From contig NZ_CP117879.1 of assembly GCF_028736155.1 (NCBI RefSeq), positions 2,046,001 to 2,110,000 of the forward strand: DNA of 64,000 bases, written 5' to 3'. The notes under the pieces were generated by a model. It was not told the origin of the DNA. It ran no database searches and saw only the letters and a list, made by a program, of their open reading frames with translations. Source of the stretch: Flavobacterium sp. KACC 22763. Lineage in GTDB: Bacteria; Bacteroidota; Bacteroidia; Flavobacteriales; Flavobacteriaceae. Shown here piece by piece: positions 45,041 through 54,584 of the stretch (position 1 is the stretch's first letter; each line of letters begins with the position of its first letter). Both the position numbers and the translations under genes were made by a program.

Positions 45041-46159
45041 CTATAACGATGCTTTTACGGACTTAATTGTTTTTAAATTACTATCAGATAAAGCATTTCC
45101 GTCAAAAAAAGAAACTCCAGTTGCGCCATTTTTCTTCGCCAGTAAAATTGCTTCTTTCAATTCTGCATCCGATTTCAATCCTTGAATATAAATTCCTGTA
45201 TTTACTTTCGTTTGTTTTCCTTCTAAATCTGCTACACCTTGTTTGGTTGCGTAACCCACCCAATCAATTTCTTCATCATAAAAACTATGATAAATCATTG
45301 GGTATACTTCGTCAATATTCCATTTATCCCAACGTTGGCGCACCATGTGATCTGCCATTTCCGGATAAGGAAATACGGCTGCCGTTAATTTCTTATTGTG
45401 TTTATGGGCAATTTTATACGCATCGTCAACTACAGCTTTTACTGCATTTAATCTGAAGTTTTTCCACTCCATATCAATTGAAGTATTGTGGCTGTTTTTT
45501 GGATTTTTATGATGCTCTTTTTCGAATTTGCTTACACAAGCATCACAATAACAGAAATCGAATTGTGGTAATTCTACATCTTGAACCAAGTTGTATTTTG
45601 GCAATAAACTGATTGGCAGGAAAATATCCGGGAAACGAATGTAATCTAAATGTACGCTTTCAATTCCTTCAACTTTTGCTAAACCTTCCACTAAACCTAA
45701 AACGTGGTTTCTAGATTCTTCTTTAGTTGGGCAAAGCCATTGGTAATAATCTACATACGGACGGTTATCAAAACAAGATTTTCCTTCTTTGCTTACTTGA
45801 TACCAATCTGGATGCTGTAAAGCAACTGAATCATTTGGACGATTCATTGCCATAATCCAAGCGTGAACTTTTAGTCCTTCTTTTTTTGCAAGCGGAACCA
45901 ATCTTGCTAATAGTTTCGGATCGGTTTGCGTGTTAATTAAAACTTCATCAATTCCGCCATCTTTGTATTTTTTGAATTCTTTCGAATAATCTGCATCCGA
46001 TTTTTTAGCGTCAGCAGTTGTCCAGACTCCAAAAGTGAATTTACCGTTTTCCTGATCTTTATTTTCTTTTTGTCCGCACGAGAATAAACTCAGCGAAAGC
46101 ACTAATACTAAAACTTTTGATAGTTTTTGCAACTTACTCGTTCGTAATAATTTTACCAT
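45041..46159 (-). CDS. GH10-like family lipoprotein, putative glycoside hydrolase
   Basis: 372 residues with a lipoprotein signal (lipobox LFSC at about 25-28). A TIM-barrel protein of the GHL10/DUF187-like kind: GIDEVLINTQTDP, GLKVHAWIMAMNRP, SVHLDYIRFPD, and YPMIYHSFYDE. FCYCDACVSKFE adds a cysteine cluster (about 200) often seen in this group. Activity is uncharacterised; Asp in LDYIRFPD is a candidate catalytic residue. The start overlaps the end of the CBM9-like gene by 26 bp, so translation is coupled and the two products may cooperate. Confidence 0.75.
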   Translation of the reverse strand: MVKLLRTSKLQKLSKVLVLVLSLSLFSCGQKENKDQENGKFTFGVWTTADAKKSDADYSKEFKKYKDGGIDEVLINTQTDPKLLARLVPLAKKEGLKVHAWIMAMNRPNDSVALQHPDWYQVSKEGKSCFDNRPYVDYYQWLCPTKEESRNHVLGLVEGLAKVEGIESVHLDYIRFPDIFLPISLLPKYNLVQDVELPQFDFCYCDACVSKFEKEHHKNPKNSHNTSIDMEWKNFRLNAVKAVVDDAYKIAHKHNKKLTAAVFPYPEMADHMVRQRWDKWNIDEVYPMIYHSFYDEEIDWVGYATKQGVADLEGKQTKVNTGIYIQGLKSDAELKEAILLAKKNGATGVSFFDGNALSDSNLKTIKSVKASL

Positions 46160-47201
46160 CTTCTTTGATTATTAAGGTTTTGTTTGAAAAAGGACTCTTT
46201 ACCAAGATATTAAATCCTGATGAATGATTTTCTAAAACTGGTTTTAAAACTTTTCCATCAACAACTATATTTTTTTTACTGATACTTTGCAGTGATTTTG
46301 CCCATGATTTATTTTTATCAAAATATCTTTTTTGAGCGCGGTACAAAGTATATAGTTCCCATTTTACTTTTTCTTCCTGTGGAATTGTAAATTTATCATC
46401 GCTTTCTTTTGAAGAGAAGTACACATAAGCCCATTTTTCGGGCTCATGCATATTTATCACTCCCATAGGCGACCAAACCCAATTGTATTCTGGGAGAAAT
46501 TTTCCTTCTGAATCTTTTTTTCGTTCGTATTTCCCGTCGATAACTGAATGCTGCCAATTCACTCTAGAGAAATTGACTTTCCAAAATTTATCTTTCGGAA
46601 CAATATCATCAAAATAAGATGTTTTATAAACCGACCACGGAATGGCAATTTCTAATGTCCAGCCTTTATCTACATCTGAAGCATTATTTAAAGTTCCGTC
46701 TACATTTACAGCCGATTTTAAACCTGTGATATTCCAGTCGTTTAAAACGGTATTTTTTTCTCTATAAGGTTTATTAATGAATAAATCCCAAGCCGTGTTT
46801 AATGCATTAATTTCTAATTCATAATAGTTGTGAGTGTCATTATCTGGATCGATAAAAACCTCAAAATCATTATTATAAAAAATAATCGTATCGCGTTGTT
46901 TAAGATTTGCCCAAACGTGAGGCTCTTCTATTTTTGCCAAGATATAGTAGTAATTATCGTCCCATAACATTTTGACTTGAGTCTTGTATTTTGGAGTTTC
47001 AACACCTTCTATGTCGACAAAAGGAGTTGTCCAAGATGCTTTTTCCCAGTCTTTATCTGTGCCGTCTCCGTCAATAACAATTTCTTTTGAAGCTTTATAG
47101 GCAATATAACTTTTTGGTGTAACCTCTTTTTCAGATTGCGCATAACCCATCAATCCAACAAAAAAAACGGCAAGGGACAATAATTTACTTCTACTATGCA
47201 T
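46134..47201 (-). CDS. CBM9-like carbohydrate-binding protein, exported
   Basis: 355 residues with a signal peptide (about 1-22, MGYAQ). The beta-sandwich of the carbohydrate-binding family 9-like group spans about 35-235: IVIDGDGTDKDWEKASWT, VKMLWDDNYYYILAKIEEPHVW, NNDFEVFIDPDND, and WTLEIAIPW. A C-terminal ~90-residue tail is unassigned. It has no catalytic motif and probably binds glycan or glycopeptide in the periplasm. It sits between GH130 (7-bp gap) and the GH10-like gene (26-bp overlap). Confidence 0.85.
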   Translation of the reverse strand: MHSRSKLLSLAVFFVGLMGYAQSEKEVTPKSYIAYKASKEIVIDGDGTDKDWEKASWTTPFVDIEGVETPKYKTQVKMLWDDNYYYILAKIEEPHVWANLKQRDTIIFYNNDFEVFIDPDNDTHNYYELEINALNTAWDLFINKPYREKNTVLNDWNITGLKSAVNVDGTLNNASDVDKGWTLEIAIPWSVYKTSYFDDIVPKDKFWKVNFSRVNWQHSVIDGKYERKKDSEGKFLPEYNWVWSPMGVINMHEPEKWAYVYFSSKESDDKFTIPQEEKVKWELYTLYRAQKRYFDKNKSWAKSLQSISKKNIVVDGKVLKPVLENHSSGFNILVKSPFSNKTLIIKEDGKIITNE

Positions 47202-47208
47202 CTTTATA

Positions 47209-48174
47209 TTATAAACTATTATCTTTTGTAAATTGAATTACTTCACTTAATTTTCCGAAGGCGATGGCTACATGAGTATCAGCCGCACCGTAATAAACCG
47301 CTAATTTATCTTCTTTAATATCGTGTAAAGCAGCACAAGGGAAAACTACGTTTGGAACGTCTCCAACCATTTCATAAGTCTCAGCAGGTCCTAATAAATA
47401 AGGTTGTGTTCTGTATTTTACCTGATCTGGAGAATCAACATCTAAAAGTGCTGAACCCATTGCATAACGGAAACCGTTGCAAGTATTGATCACTCCATGG
47501 TAAATCATTAACCATCCTTCGTCAGTCAAGATTGGAATTGGTCCTGCTCCTACTTTTGTACACTGCCAAGCGCTTTGCTCAAACGGAGATGGTTTCATCA
47601 CCAATCTGTGTTCTCCCCAATATTTCATGTCTGGGCTGTAGCTAATCCAAATATCTCCAAATGGCGTATGTCCGTTATCACTTGGACGGCTTAACATCGC
47701 GTATTTTCCGTTGATTTTCTGTGGGAATAAAACTCCGTTTCTGTTGAATGGTAAAAAGGCATTTTCACATTGGAAAAATTCTTTAAAATCGAAAGTGTAA
47801 CCAATACCAATTGTTGGTCCGTTGTAACCATTACACCAAGTAATCCAGTAACGATCTTCGATCCAAACCACACGAGGATCATATTTATAAGCAGATTCAA
47901 TCATTTCTGTATTTCCAGCCTGCATTACAATTGGTTCGTGGTTGATGTCCCAATTGATACCATCTTTACTGAAACCAGCAAAAATATTCATCTGAACCGC
48001 TTTATTATCACATCTGAAAACCCCAGCATATCCGTCTCCAAAAGGTACAACTGCACTATTGAATATACTGTTTGATGAAGGAATCGAATATCTGTCGATA
48101 ATTGGATTCTCAGAATATCTCCACATTACATCTTTACTGTTTTCGGGTCTGTCTTGCCAAGGAATAGTACTCAT
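47209..48174 (-). CDS. GH130 beta-mannoside phosphorylase, probably Man-beta-1,4-GlcNAc phosphorylase
   Basis: 321 residues without a signal peptide, so cytoplasmic. A five-bladed beta-propeller of GH130 ([53 protein letters not shown]). The Asp in the YDPRV segment is in the position of the general acid. In this family the N-glycan core disaccharide Man-beta-1,4-GlcNAc is split with phosphate to mannose 1-phosphate and GlcNAc; I favour that activity from the neighbours (GH92, GH20, glycosylasparaginase, SSS symporter). Mannose phosphorylases acting on other beta-mannosides remain possible. Confidence 0.87.
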   Translation of the reverse strand: MSTIPWQDRPENSKDVMWRYSENPIIDRYSIPSSNSIFNSAVVPFGDGYAGVFRCDNKAVQMNIFAGFSKDGINWDINHEPIVMQAGNTEMIESAYKYDPRVVWIEDRYWITWCNGYNGPTIGIGYTFDFKEFFQCENAFLPFNRNGVLFPQKINGKYAMLSRPSDNGHTPFGDIWISYSPDMKYWGEHRLVMKPSPFEQSAWQCTKVGAGPIPILTDEGWLMIYHGVINTCNGFRYAMGSALLDVDSPDQVKYRTQPYLLGPAETYEMVGDVPNVVFPCAALHDIKEDKLAVYYGAADTHVAIAFGKLSEVIQFTKDNSL

Positions 48175-48216
48175 TTTTTGTTTTTTTTATTTATTAGTTT
48201 TTTTGTTTTATTCTTT

Positions 48217-48410
48217 TTTAAACACATAGAAACATAGTTTTTCTTTGCCTATAAAAGGTGTTTCACTTGTTTTAATAAACATAGCTTTACGGCAAATTTT
48301 GCGTTCCGTAGTTGAAACTACGAGCTATGTTCCAAGCTATGTGTGAGAAACTAGTTTCTTTCTCTTACCTTTCTCAAAGTCAAGAAAATCTATGTTTCTA
48401 TGTGTTTAAA
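48217..48410. repeat. Palindromic repeat family A, copy 7 (194 bp)
   Basis: 21-bp perfect terminal inverted repeats with CACATAGAAACATAG. The interior has GGTGTTTCACTTG, GAAACTAGTTTC and an extra hairpin GTAGTTGAAACTAC (48308-48321) that other copies lack. It lies between the SSS symporter and GH130. Confidence 0.9.
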
Positions 48411-48452
48411 TTTTTAAAATCTTGCTTCTTTAATCTTGTATCTACAAAATCT

Positions 48453-50330
48453 CTATTCTTCAATCCTCCTAACTCGATCCAACCAAGTAAACTTCAGCAC
48501 TGTAGTCGTCACTAAGAAAACTGCTAATGCTACTAAAGCTTTTGGATAATCTCTAATGATGAAATAAATTGGAAGCAAAATCATGCTTGACTGCCATACA
48601 ATACCAATTACACAATTCATCATATCTAAATAGAAATCATTATTTTTTTGGAAAGACTGATCTTCCGCTTTTAATTGTTTGTAAACCGGAGTCCAGAATC
48701 CCCAAGGTCTTACGTTTGAATAGAAAGATTTTAAAACTTCCATATCAGTTGGTTTACTTAAGTAAGTTCCTAAAAGACAACCCAAAATTGACATTCCGAA
48801 AATTAATGGGAATAAGTAAATGGATGGCACTTGCGAAAGATCATGCAAGAATGTTCCAGCTTCTAAATTTCCTTTGTTCTGATCCAAAATAAATTGAAGA
48901 GAAGCAGCGATTAATCCGCCAACCATTCCCCAGAAATAACCCCATCCGTTGAAACGCCACCAAATCCATTTTAAGAAATTGGCTGCTACGTAACCACCAT
49001 ACAAAGCACTTGTAATCCAAAGTGTTAATGAGTTGATAGAATCTGCAAAGAATCCCATGAAAACTCCAAGACCAACAACCAAGAAAGAAGAAATCTGACT
49101 TACTTTGATGTAATGTTTGTTTGAAGCAACTGGCTTGAAATATTTTTTATAAATATCATTTACAATATACGCTGGTCCTGCGTTTACGAAAGCAGAGAAT
49201 CCAGACATAAACGCTGCTAATAATCCTGCTAAAAGGATTCCTTTAATTCCAACTGGGATATAAAGATTTACCACTTTTGGCATCAACAATTCTAAATCTG
49301 CTCCTGTAAGATTAACGTTTGCATTTAATTCTGGTGCTAAATTCACTAAAGCAATAACTACAATTCCTGTGATTAATAAATATCTAGGAATAAATAAAAT
49401 CAAGTTGGTAAAACCACTCATATAAGCCGCTTCTTTTACCGATTTTGTAGAAAGAACACGCTGTAAATCGTAACTCGGAGTTGGTCCTGCAACACTCGCA
49501 AAGAATCCTTTGAAAAGTGTCATTCCGATAAAAGCGCCAAACATCTTATAACCTTCTGTATCAATTAACCTATTGAAAGTTTCGAATTTATCGCTCCATT
49601 GTGTTTCAAATTCCCATCCGAAGAAAACATTTTTCCATTCTGGCGTAATTATCGAATTAATCTGAATATCTGTATAATTAATGAATGCATAACCCGCGAT
49701 TAAAACTCCGGCAACAATCATAATTAAATATTGCACAACCTCTGTCGCTACAACAGAAAACATTCCGCCTTTAACCGTATAAATTGTAGTTAAGAAAATG
49801 ATTAACAATGCATAAGCTTGTTCTGAAGTCAAGAAAACTCTCCCATTCATATGAACCGTTAAATCCCAAGGAAGAATGATGGTTACAAATTTCCCGATTC
49901 CAACGAAGAAATAAGCGATGAAACCAATTGTAGAAATAATAGCAAAAATAGCTACAATAATATGCGATGCTTTTCCTGCCTGATCGCTTCCAAAACGAGT
50001 TAGAATCCACTCAGAACCTGTCATTACTTTTGATCTCCTAATCCAGACCGCGAGGAACATCATCACAAAAATCTGATTCCATATCGGCCAAAGCCACATG
50101 AACATGAAACTTTTTACGCCATAAAGAAATAAAACGCCAATCATCCAGGAAGTTCCCGAAACATCAAACATTCCAGAGCCGTTACTTAAACCTAAAAAAT
50201 ACCATTTGATAGATTTTCCTCCCAAGAAATAATCATCCAAACCTTTAGATGCTTTTCTCGAAATCCAGATTCCTATACCGACCGACATTACGATATAGAT
50301 TAAAATGATTGATACGTCAATAATGTTCAT
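48453..50330 (-). CDS. Sodium:solute symporter (SSS family)
   Basis: 625 residues with about 13-14 membrane helices; it starts at the inner membrane with IIDVSIILIYIVMSVGIGIW and shows the SSS signature DYFLGGKSIKWYFLGLS. It uses the Na+ gradient to import a sugar. Between GH92 (22-bp gap) and GH130 it most likely carries the disaccharide (Man-GlcNAc) or mannose into the cytoplasm, where GH130 acts. The substrate is inferred from position only. Confidence 0.88.
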   Translation of the reverse strand: MNIIDVSIILIYIVMSVGIGIWISRKASKGLDDYFLGGKSIKWYFLGLSNGSGMFDVSGTSWMIGVLFLYGVKSFMFMWLWPIWNQIFVMMFLAVWIRRSKVMTGSEWILTRFGSDQAGKASHIIVAIFAIISTIGFIAYFFVGIGKFVTIILPWDLTVHMNGRVFLTSEQAYALLIIFLTTIYTVKGGMFSVVATEVVQYLIMIVAGVLIAGYAFINYTDIQINSIITPEWKNVFFGWEFETQWSDKFETFNRLIDTEGYKMFGAFIGMTLFKGFFASVAGPTPSYDLQRVLSTKSVKEAAYMSGFTNLILFIPRYLLITGIVVIALVNLAPELNANVNLTGADLELLMPKVVNLYIPVGIKGILLAGLLAAFMSGFSAFVNAGPAYIVNDIYKKYFKPVASNKHYIKVSQISSFLVVGLGVFMGFFADSINSLTLWITSALYGGYVAANFLKWIWWRFNGWGYFWGMVGGLIAASLQFILDQNKGNLEAGTFLHDLSQVPSIYLFPLIFGMSILGCLLGTYLSKPTDMEVLKSFYSNVRPWGFWTPVYKQLKAEDQSFQKNNDFYLDMMNCVIGIVWQSSMILLPIYFIIRDYPKALVALAVFLVTTTVLKFTWLDRVRRIEE

Positions 50331-50352
50331 TAATAATTTATTTTTGAATTAG

Positions 50353-52593
50353 TTAGTTTAGACCCCAGTTTTGGTTTGGCTGTGCTCCCATCACAAAATG
50401 CAATACACCTCCGTTTAGCATATCTTGGTGAGAGATTGCTGTTTTATTAAATGCTTTCCCGTTTAAAGTAGCCGATTGGATATAGAAGTTTTTGTCTGAA
50501 ACATTTTCTGCTTCAATTACAAAAGTTTTTCCGTTTGGAAGATTTAAAGTTGATTTCTCAAAAATCGGACTTCCAATTTCGTATTCTCCAGAAGCTGGAT
50601 TCATTGGATATAATCCCATCGAACTGAATACATACCAAGCCGACATTTGTCCGCAGTCTTCGTTTCCGCTCAATCCGTTTGCTGTTGTATTGTATTGTGT
50701 GTCTAAAATATGACGTACCCAATATTGTGTTCTCCAAGGCTGTTTGGCGTGGTTAAACATATAAGCAATATGGTGGCTTGGCTCATTTCCGTGTGCATAT
50801 TGTCCGATCAAACCAGAAATATCTGCTGAAACATTATTTCCAGTAATTTCAGAACTCTCTGTGAATAATTGTTCTAATCGTTTTGTAAATGTGTCGTTTC
50901 CGCCGTGAAGCTTAATAAAATCATCCACGTTATGAGGCACAAACCAGCTGTGCTGCCAAGCATTTCCTTCAGTATAATCTGTATGTTCTCTGTGGTTTGA
51001 ATGTTTTGGGTCGAAAGGTTCGTTCCACGATTTCCCGTCTTCCGATTTTCCTCTCATGAAACCAGATTTGGCATCAAATAAATATTCGTAAGCTTTTGAA
51101 CGTTTAGAGAAAAATTCGTAATCTGCTGTTTTTCCTAATGCTTTTGCCATTTGAGCTACACACCAATCGTCATAAGCATATTCTAAAGTAATTGTAACCG
51201 ATTCATCTAATAAGTTGTACGGAATATAACCGTATTTCTTATAGAAATTCAATCCGCGTTCGTCCTGCATCATGGTTGCTTTCATTGCTTCAAAAGCTTT
51301 TTCAGCATCAAAACCTTTAATGCCTTTCATATAAGCATCCACAATAACCGGAATCGAATGATATCCTGTCATAGTATTGGTTTCATTTGCATACAATGTC
51401 CAAACCGGAAGTATCTTTTTAGTCTCATAATATGCCAACATCGAGTTTACTAAATCTGAAACTTTTGTTGGTTCTAATATTGTCAGCAATGGATTCTCCG
51501 CTCTAAAAGTATCCCAAAGCGATAAGGTAGAATAAGCCGTATAATCTTTAGCGGTAATAATTTTATCGTCTTCTCTTCTAAACTGACCGTTTTTATCACT
51601 GTAGGTTACAGGCGCAACTTGTGCATGATACAAAGCGGTATAGAAAATTGTTTTTAGAGAGTCAATTGGAGTTTCTACTTTAATTTTGCTTAAAGCTTTG
51701 TTCCATTCTAAAGTGGCATCCGATTTTGCTTTTTCAAAATTATAGCCTTCGGCATCTAAATTATCTTTTGCATTTTCAACACTTACAGAAGAAAGTGCCA
51801 CTTTTACACCCAATTCTTTAGAGTTTTTAGAATCGAAGAACAATTGTAAAGCGGTATTTTCGCCTTCAGCACTTTGACCTGAAACTACTTTTTTATCAGC
51901 TGTGATAATAGATTCTGTAATTGGCTTAGAAAACTTCGCTACAAAAAATACTTTCTGATTTTTTGCCCAGCCCGTACTATAACGATAACCGCTGATTGTA
52001 TTAGCATCTTCAATTTTGATAGACGTTTTTAACGCCTTATCCCAGTTAATCGCAAAACCAAGATCTACAACAACCGACTGAACGTCGTTATTATTATAGG
52101 TATATTTATGGTATGCGGTTCTTTGCGTAGAAGTTAATTCTACATTGATCTTAGGATCCTCAAGAAAAACTTGGTAAGAACCCGGTGTTGCTTTTTCGTT
52201 AACATGATTGTATTTTGATTTATACGGAAGGAAATCGCGTGAAGCGGCTTTGGCGGTTAAGTCTAATTTTTTGTTTGTCGGCATAAATAAAATATCTGCC
52301 AAATCACCGATTCCTGTTCCGCTTAAGTGTAAGTGACTAAAACCCGAAACTATTGAGTCAGAATAATGATAGCCTGAGCACCAGTCCCAGCTCGAAACTC
52401 CATTATCTGGACTCACTTGCAGCATCCCAAACGGAACTGTTGCGCCAGGATACGTATGTCCGTGACCACCAGTACCAATAAAAGGATCTACATAATTTGT
52501 TGCAAAACTTTTGTGATCTTTGTTTTTATCTACATTTATTTTGCAACTTGCAGCAAAAATTACCGTTAAAGAGAGCAGAGTAATTTTCTTCAT
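50353..52593 (-). CDS. GH92 exo-alpha-mannosidase, lipoprotein (second copy)
   Basis: 746 residues with a lipoprotein signal (FAASC at about 13-17), so membrane-anchored unlike the first GH92. Family motifs are YVDPFIGTGGHGHTYPGA, YSTLSLWDTFRAENPL, HGNEPSHHIAYMF and GNEDCGQMSAW. HGNEPSHH is the version commonly seen in alpha-1,2-active members, by memory; linkage is not proven here. It is first in the GH92-SSS transcript and diverges from the lytS gene, with a probable operator in the 130-bp gap. Confidence 0.93.
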   Translation of the reverse strand: MKKITLLSLTVIFAASCKINVDKNKDHKSFATNYVDPFIGTGGHGHTYPGATVPFGMLQVSPDNGVSSWDWCSGYHYSDSIVSGFSHLHLSGTGIGDLADILFMPTNKKLDLTAKAASRDFLPYKSKYNHVNEKATPGSYQVFLEDPKINVELTSTQRTAYHKYTYNNNDVQSVVVDLGFAINWDKALKTSIKIEDANTISGYRYSTGWAKNQKVFFVAKFSKPITESIITADKKVVSGQSAEGENTALQLFFDSKNSKELGVKVALSSVSVENAKDNLDAEGYNFEKAKSDATLEWNKALSKIKVETPIDSLKTIFYTALYHAQVAPVTYSDKNGQFRREDDKIITAKDYTAYSTLSLWDTFRAENPLLTILEPTKVSDLVNSMLAYYETKKILPVWTLYANETNTMTGYHSIPVIVDAYMKGIKGFDAEKAFEAMKATMMQDERGLNFYKKYGYIPYNLLDESVTITLEYAYDDWCVAQMAKALGKTADYEFFSKRSKAYEYLFDAKSGFMRGKSEDGKSWNEPFDPKHSNHREHTDYTEGNAWQHSWFVPHNVDDFIKLHGGNDTFTKRLEQLFTESSEITGNNVSADISGLIGQYAHGNEPSHHIAYMFNHAKQPWRTQYWVRHILDTQYNTTANGLSGNEDCGQMSAWYVFSSMGLYPMNPASGEYEIGSPIFEKSTLNLPNGKTFVIEAENVSDKNFYIQSATLNGKAFNKTAISHQDMLNGGVLHFVMGAQPNQNWGLN

Positions 52594-52661
52594 ATCAAAA
52601 CAATATTAATTTAACTTTAAATTTAGATAAATTCAATTTTTACCAAAACATTTTTAGACGG

Positions 52662-52710
52662 ACGACATTTAAACAGCCCTAAACATCAAAAAATAGTAAC
52701 AAACGACATT
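52662..52710. promoter_or_regulatory. Direct repeat ACGACATT between GH92 and lytS
   Basis: ACGACATT at 52662-52669 and 52703-52710, 41 bp apart (about four helical turns), in the intergenic region shared by the divergent GH92 and lytS genes. LytTR regulators bind paired direct repeats, so this is a candidate site for the product of the response-regulator gene. Confidence 0.45.
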
Positions 52711-52723
52711 CTATTCTACGATT

Positions 52724-53782
52724 ATGATTTTCAATTCAAACAAACCATATAGTTTACCTATTCGCTATCACGTTTACTTTTGGCTGACGTATTTTGTGTT
52801 TAATACATTCAGATGGGGAAGCTATTTTAACGATTATGTTTATTCATTAAAAACCACTTTACTAGGATTCCCAATCCACATGGCATTATGTTATCTGAAT
52901 ATTTTGGTTCTGATGCCTCATTTGGTTTACAAGAAAAAATACTTCCTATATATAGTAAGTGTATTGTCGGCGATTTTTGTGATGGTAGTCCTAAAATTCA
53001 ACTTGACTTATTTACTAATCACACATAATGTTTGGCCAGAAGGTCCGCAGACTATTAATACGCTTACCTTAAACTATACAATAGATATGATGATGGGCGA
53101 ATTGTATGTAATGACTTTTGTGACCGCCATTAAAATCACACTCGATTTATTGCAGGAACAAAGACGTGTAACCGATCTAGAAAAATCGCAATTGGAAACA
53201 GAATTGCTGTTTTTAAAATCTCAAATCTCACCACACTTTTTCTTTAATACTTTAAATAACATTTATTCGCTTTCTGTAGAAAAGTCCAACAAGACTCCAA
53301 AAATTGTTTTAAAACTTTCAGAACTAATGCGCTATATGCTTTATGAAACAAAGGAAAAAAAACAGTCGTTGGAGAATGAAATTTTATGCATTCAGAATTA
53401 TCTGGATTTGGAAAGAATTAGAAACGGAGAACGTCTCGAAGTAGATATGTCTATTTCAGGAGATATTCACGATAAAGAAATTTCACCCGTTTTACTTTTG
53501 ACTTTCGTCGAAAATGCATTCAAGCACGGCGTCAACAAAAACACTGGAAATGTTCTCATTGATATCAGATTTAAAGTAAAAGGTGATTATTTATATTTCA
53601 CAATTTCAAACCCTATGCCCGAATTTACCGTACATAAAGATAATTTTAACAAGGCAAGTGGTATAGGTATTGAAAACGTCAAAAAAAGACTGGAATTAGG
53701 ATATAATAAAAATGACTATAAGCTTTCATTTAAAAATAAAAAGAATATTTTTGTCGTTAAACTAGTTATAAAAGTCACATAG
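52724..53782 (+). CDS. LytS/YehU-type sensor histidine kinase
   Basis: 352 residues. Four membrane helices (about 13-140) form the sensor, followed by a His_kinase domain with phospho-acceptor His171 in QISPHFFFNTLNN, and a short HATPase module (LLLTFVENAFKHG, ASGIGIENVKKRLEL). It has no periplasmic sugar-binding domain of the hybrid-sensor type. It pairs with the LytTR regulator encoded 71 bp downstream and is surrounded by glycan genes, so it probably controls them. The signal is unknown. Confidence 0.92.
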   Translation: MIFNSNKPYSLPIRYHVYFWLTYFVFNTFRWGSYFNDYVYSLKTTLLGFPIHMALCYLNILVLMPHLVYKKKYFLYIVSVLSAIFVMVVLKFNLTYLLITHNVWPEGPQTINTLTLNYTIDMMMGELYVMTFVTAIKITLDLLQEQRRVTDLEKSQLETELLFLKSQISPHFFFNTLNNIYSLSVEKSNKTPKIVLKLSELMRYMLYETKEKKQSLENEILCIQNYLDLERIRNGERLEVDMSISGDIHDKEISPVLLLTFVENAFKHGVNKNTGNVLIDIRFKVKGDYLYFTISNPMPEFTVHKDNFNKASGIGIENVKKRLELGYNKNDYKLSFKNKKNIFVVKLVIKVT

Positions 53783-53853
53783 CCTCAGCTTTTATAGGTT
53801 TAGAAAACTATACCTACAAAAAACCAAATATCGGCCTAAAATAATATTTAGAA

Positions 53854-54570
53854 ATGAAAATAAAGTGTTTAATTATCGATGATGAGCCATTGGCAATAAA
53901 CGTTATTAAAAATTATATTGAACAGATTGAGGATTTAGAACTAGTAAACACCTTCAGCAATTCTATTGAAGGCTTGAATTTCTTAAAAAACAATACCATT
54001 GATGTAATTTTTCTAGACATCAACATGCCTGTTTTAGACGGTATTAATTTTATTAAAAGTTTAGAAAATCCACCGTTGCTTATCATTACAAGCGCTTACG
54101 ATCAGTTTGCAATTGAAACTTACGAACTGGATGTTTTGGATTATCTGGTAAAACCAATTGAATTTCCGCGTTTGATGAAAGCCGTTAACAAAATCAACAA
54201 ACGTCTTAATAATGCAGGGAGCAAACTTCCACAAGAAAATAGCAAAGAAAACCCTTTTATCTTCGTTAAGATCGACAAGAAAAAAATGAAGAAGATTTTC
54301 TTAAACGAAATTTTGGTTATCGAAAGCTTAAAAGATTATTTAAAAATAAGTACCACTTCAGGTAAATTTATAATTCACAGCACTTTATCTGATTTCACAA
54401 GCTTACTGCCAGAAAGAGATTTTATCAGAATCCACAGATCATACACAATTGCAATTGATAAAATTGATGCAGTTGAAGGAAACAGCATTGAAATTGAAGG
54501 GCTTAGATACGTTATAGGAAGATCTTATATTGATGAAGTAAAACAGAAAATTTTGAATTCTTCTATTTAA
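53854..54570 (+). CDS. LytTR-family response regulator
   Basis: 238 residues. The receiver domain (1-120) has the acidic pair Asp9-Asp10, phospho-acceptor Asp55 in VIFLDINMPVLDG, and the conserved Lys in YLVKPIEF. The LytTR DNA-binding domain is at about 140-238 (IKIDKKKMKKIFLNEILVIESLKDYL-like region, then DFIRIHRSYTIAIDKID). It forms a two-component system with the adjacent kinase. LytTR proteins bind direct repeats; one is present just upstream of GH92. Confidence 0.93.
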   Translation: MKIKCLIIDDEPLAINVIKNYIEQIEDLELVNTFSNSIEGLNFLKNNTIDVIFLDINMPVLDGINFIKSLENPPLLIITSAYDQFAIETYELDVLDYLVKPIEFPRLMKAVNKINKRLNNAGSKLPQENSKENPFIFVKIDKKKMKKIFLNEILVIESLKDYLKISTTSGKFIIHSTLSDFTSLLPERDFIRIHRSYTIAIDKIDAVEGNSIEIEGLRYVIGRSYIDEVKQKILNSSI

Positions 54571-54584
54571 GTTAAAAGTTATTC

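Noticed and set aside
46134..46159. Sequencing error at the CBM9-like/GH10-like overlap
   Set aside because: Both frames have proper ends and starts, and the downstream start carries a complete lipoprotein signal; a short overlap is normal for coupled genes.
23458..48410. Family A copies as insertion sequences
   Set aside because: Each is under 270 bp with no open frame or transposase, and no clear target-site duplication was found at the ends I compared.
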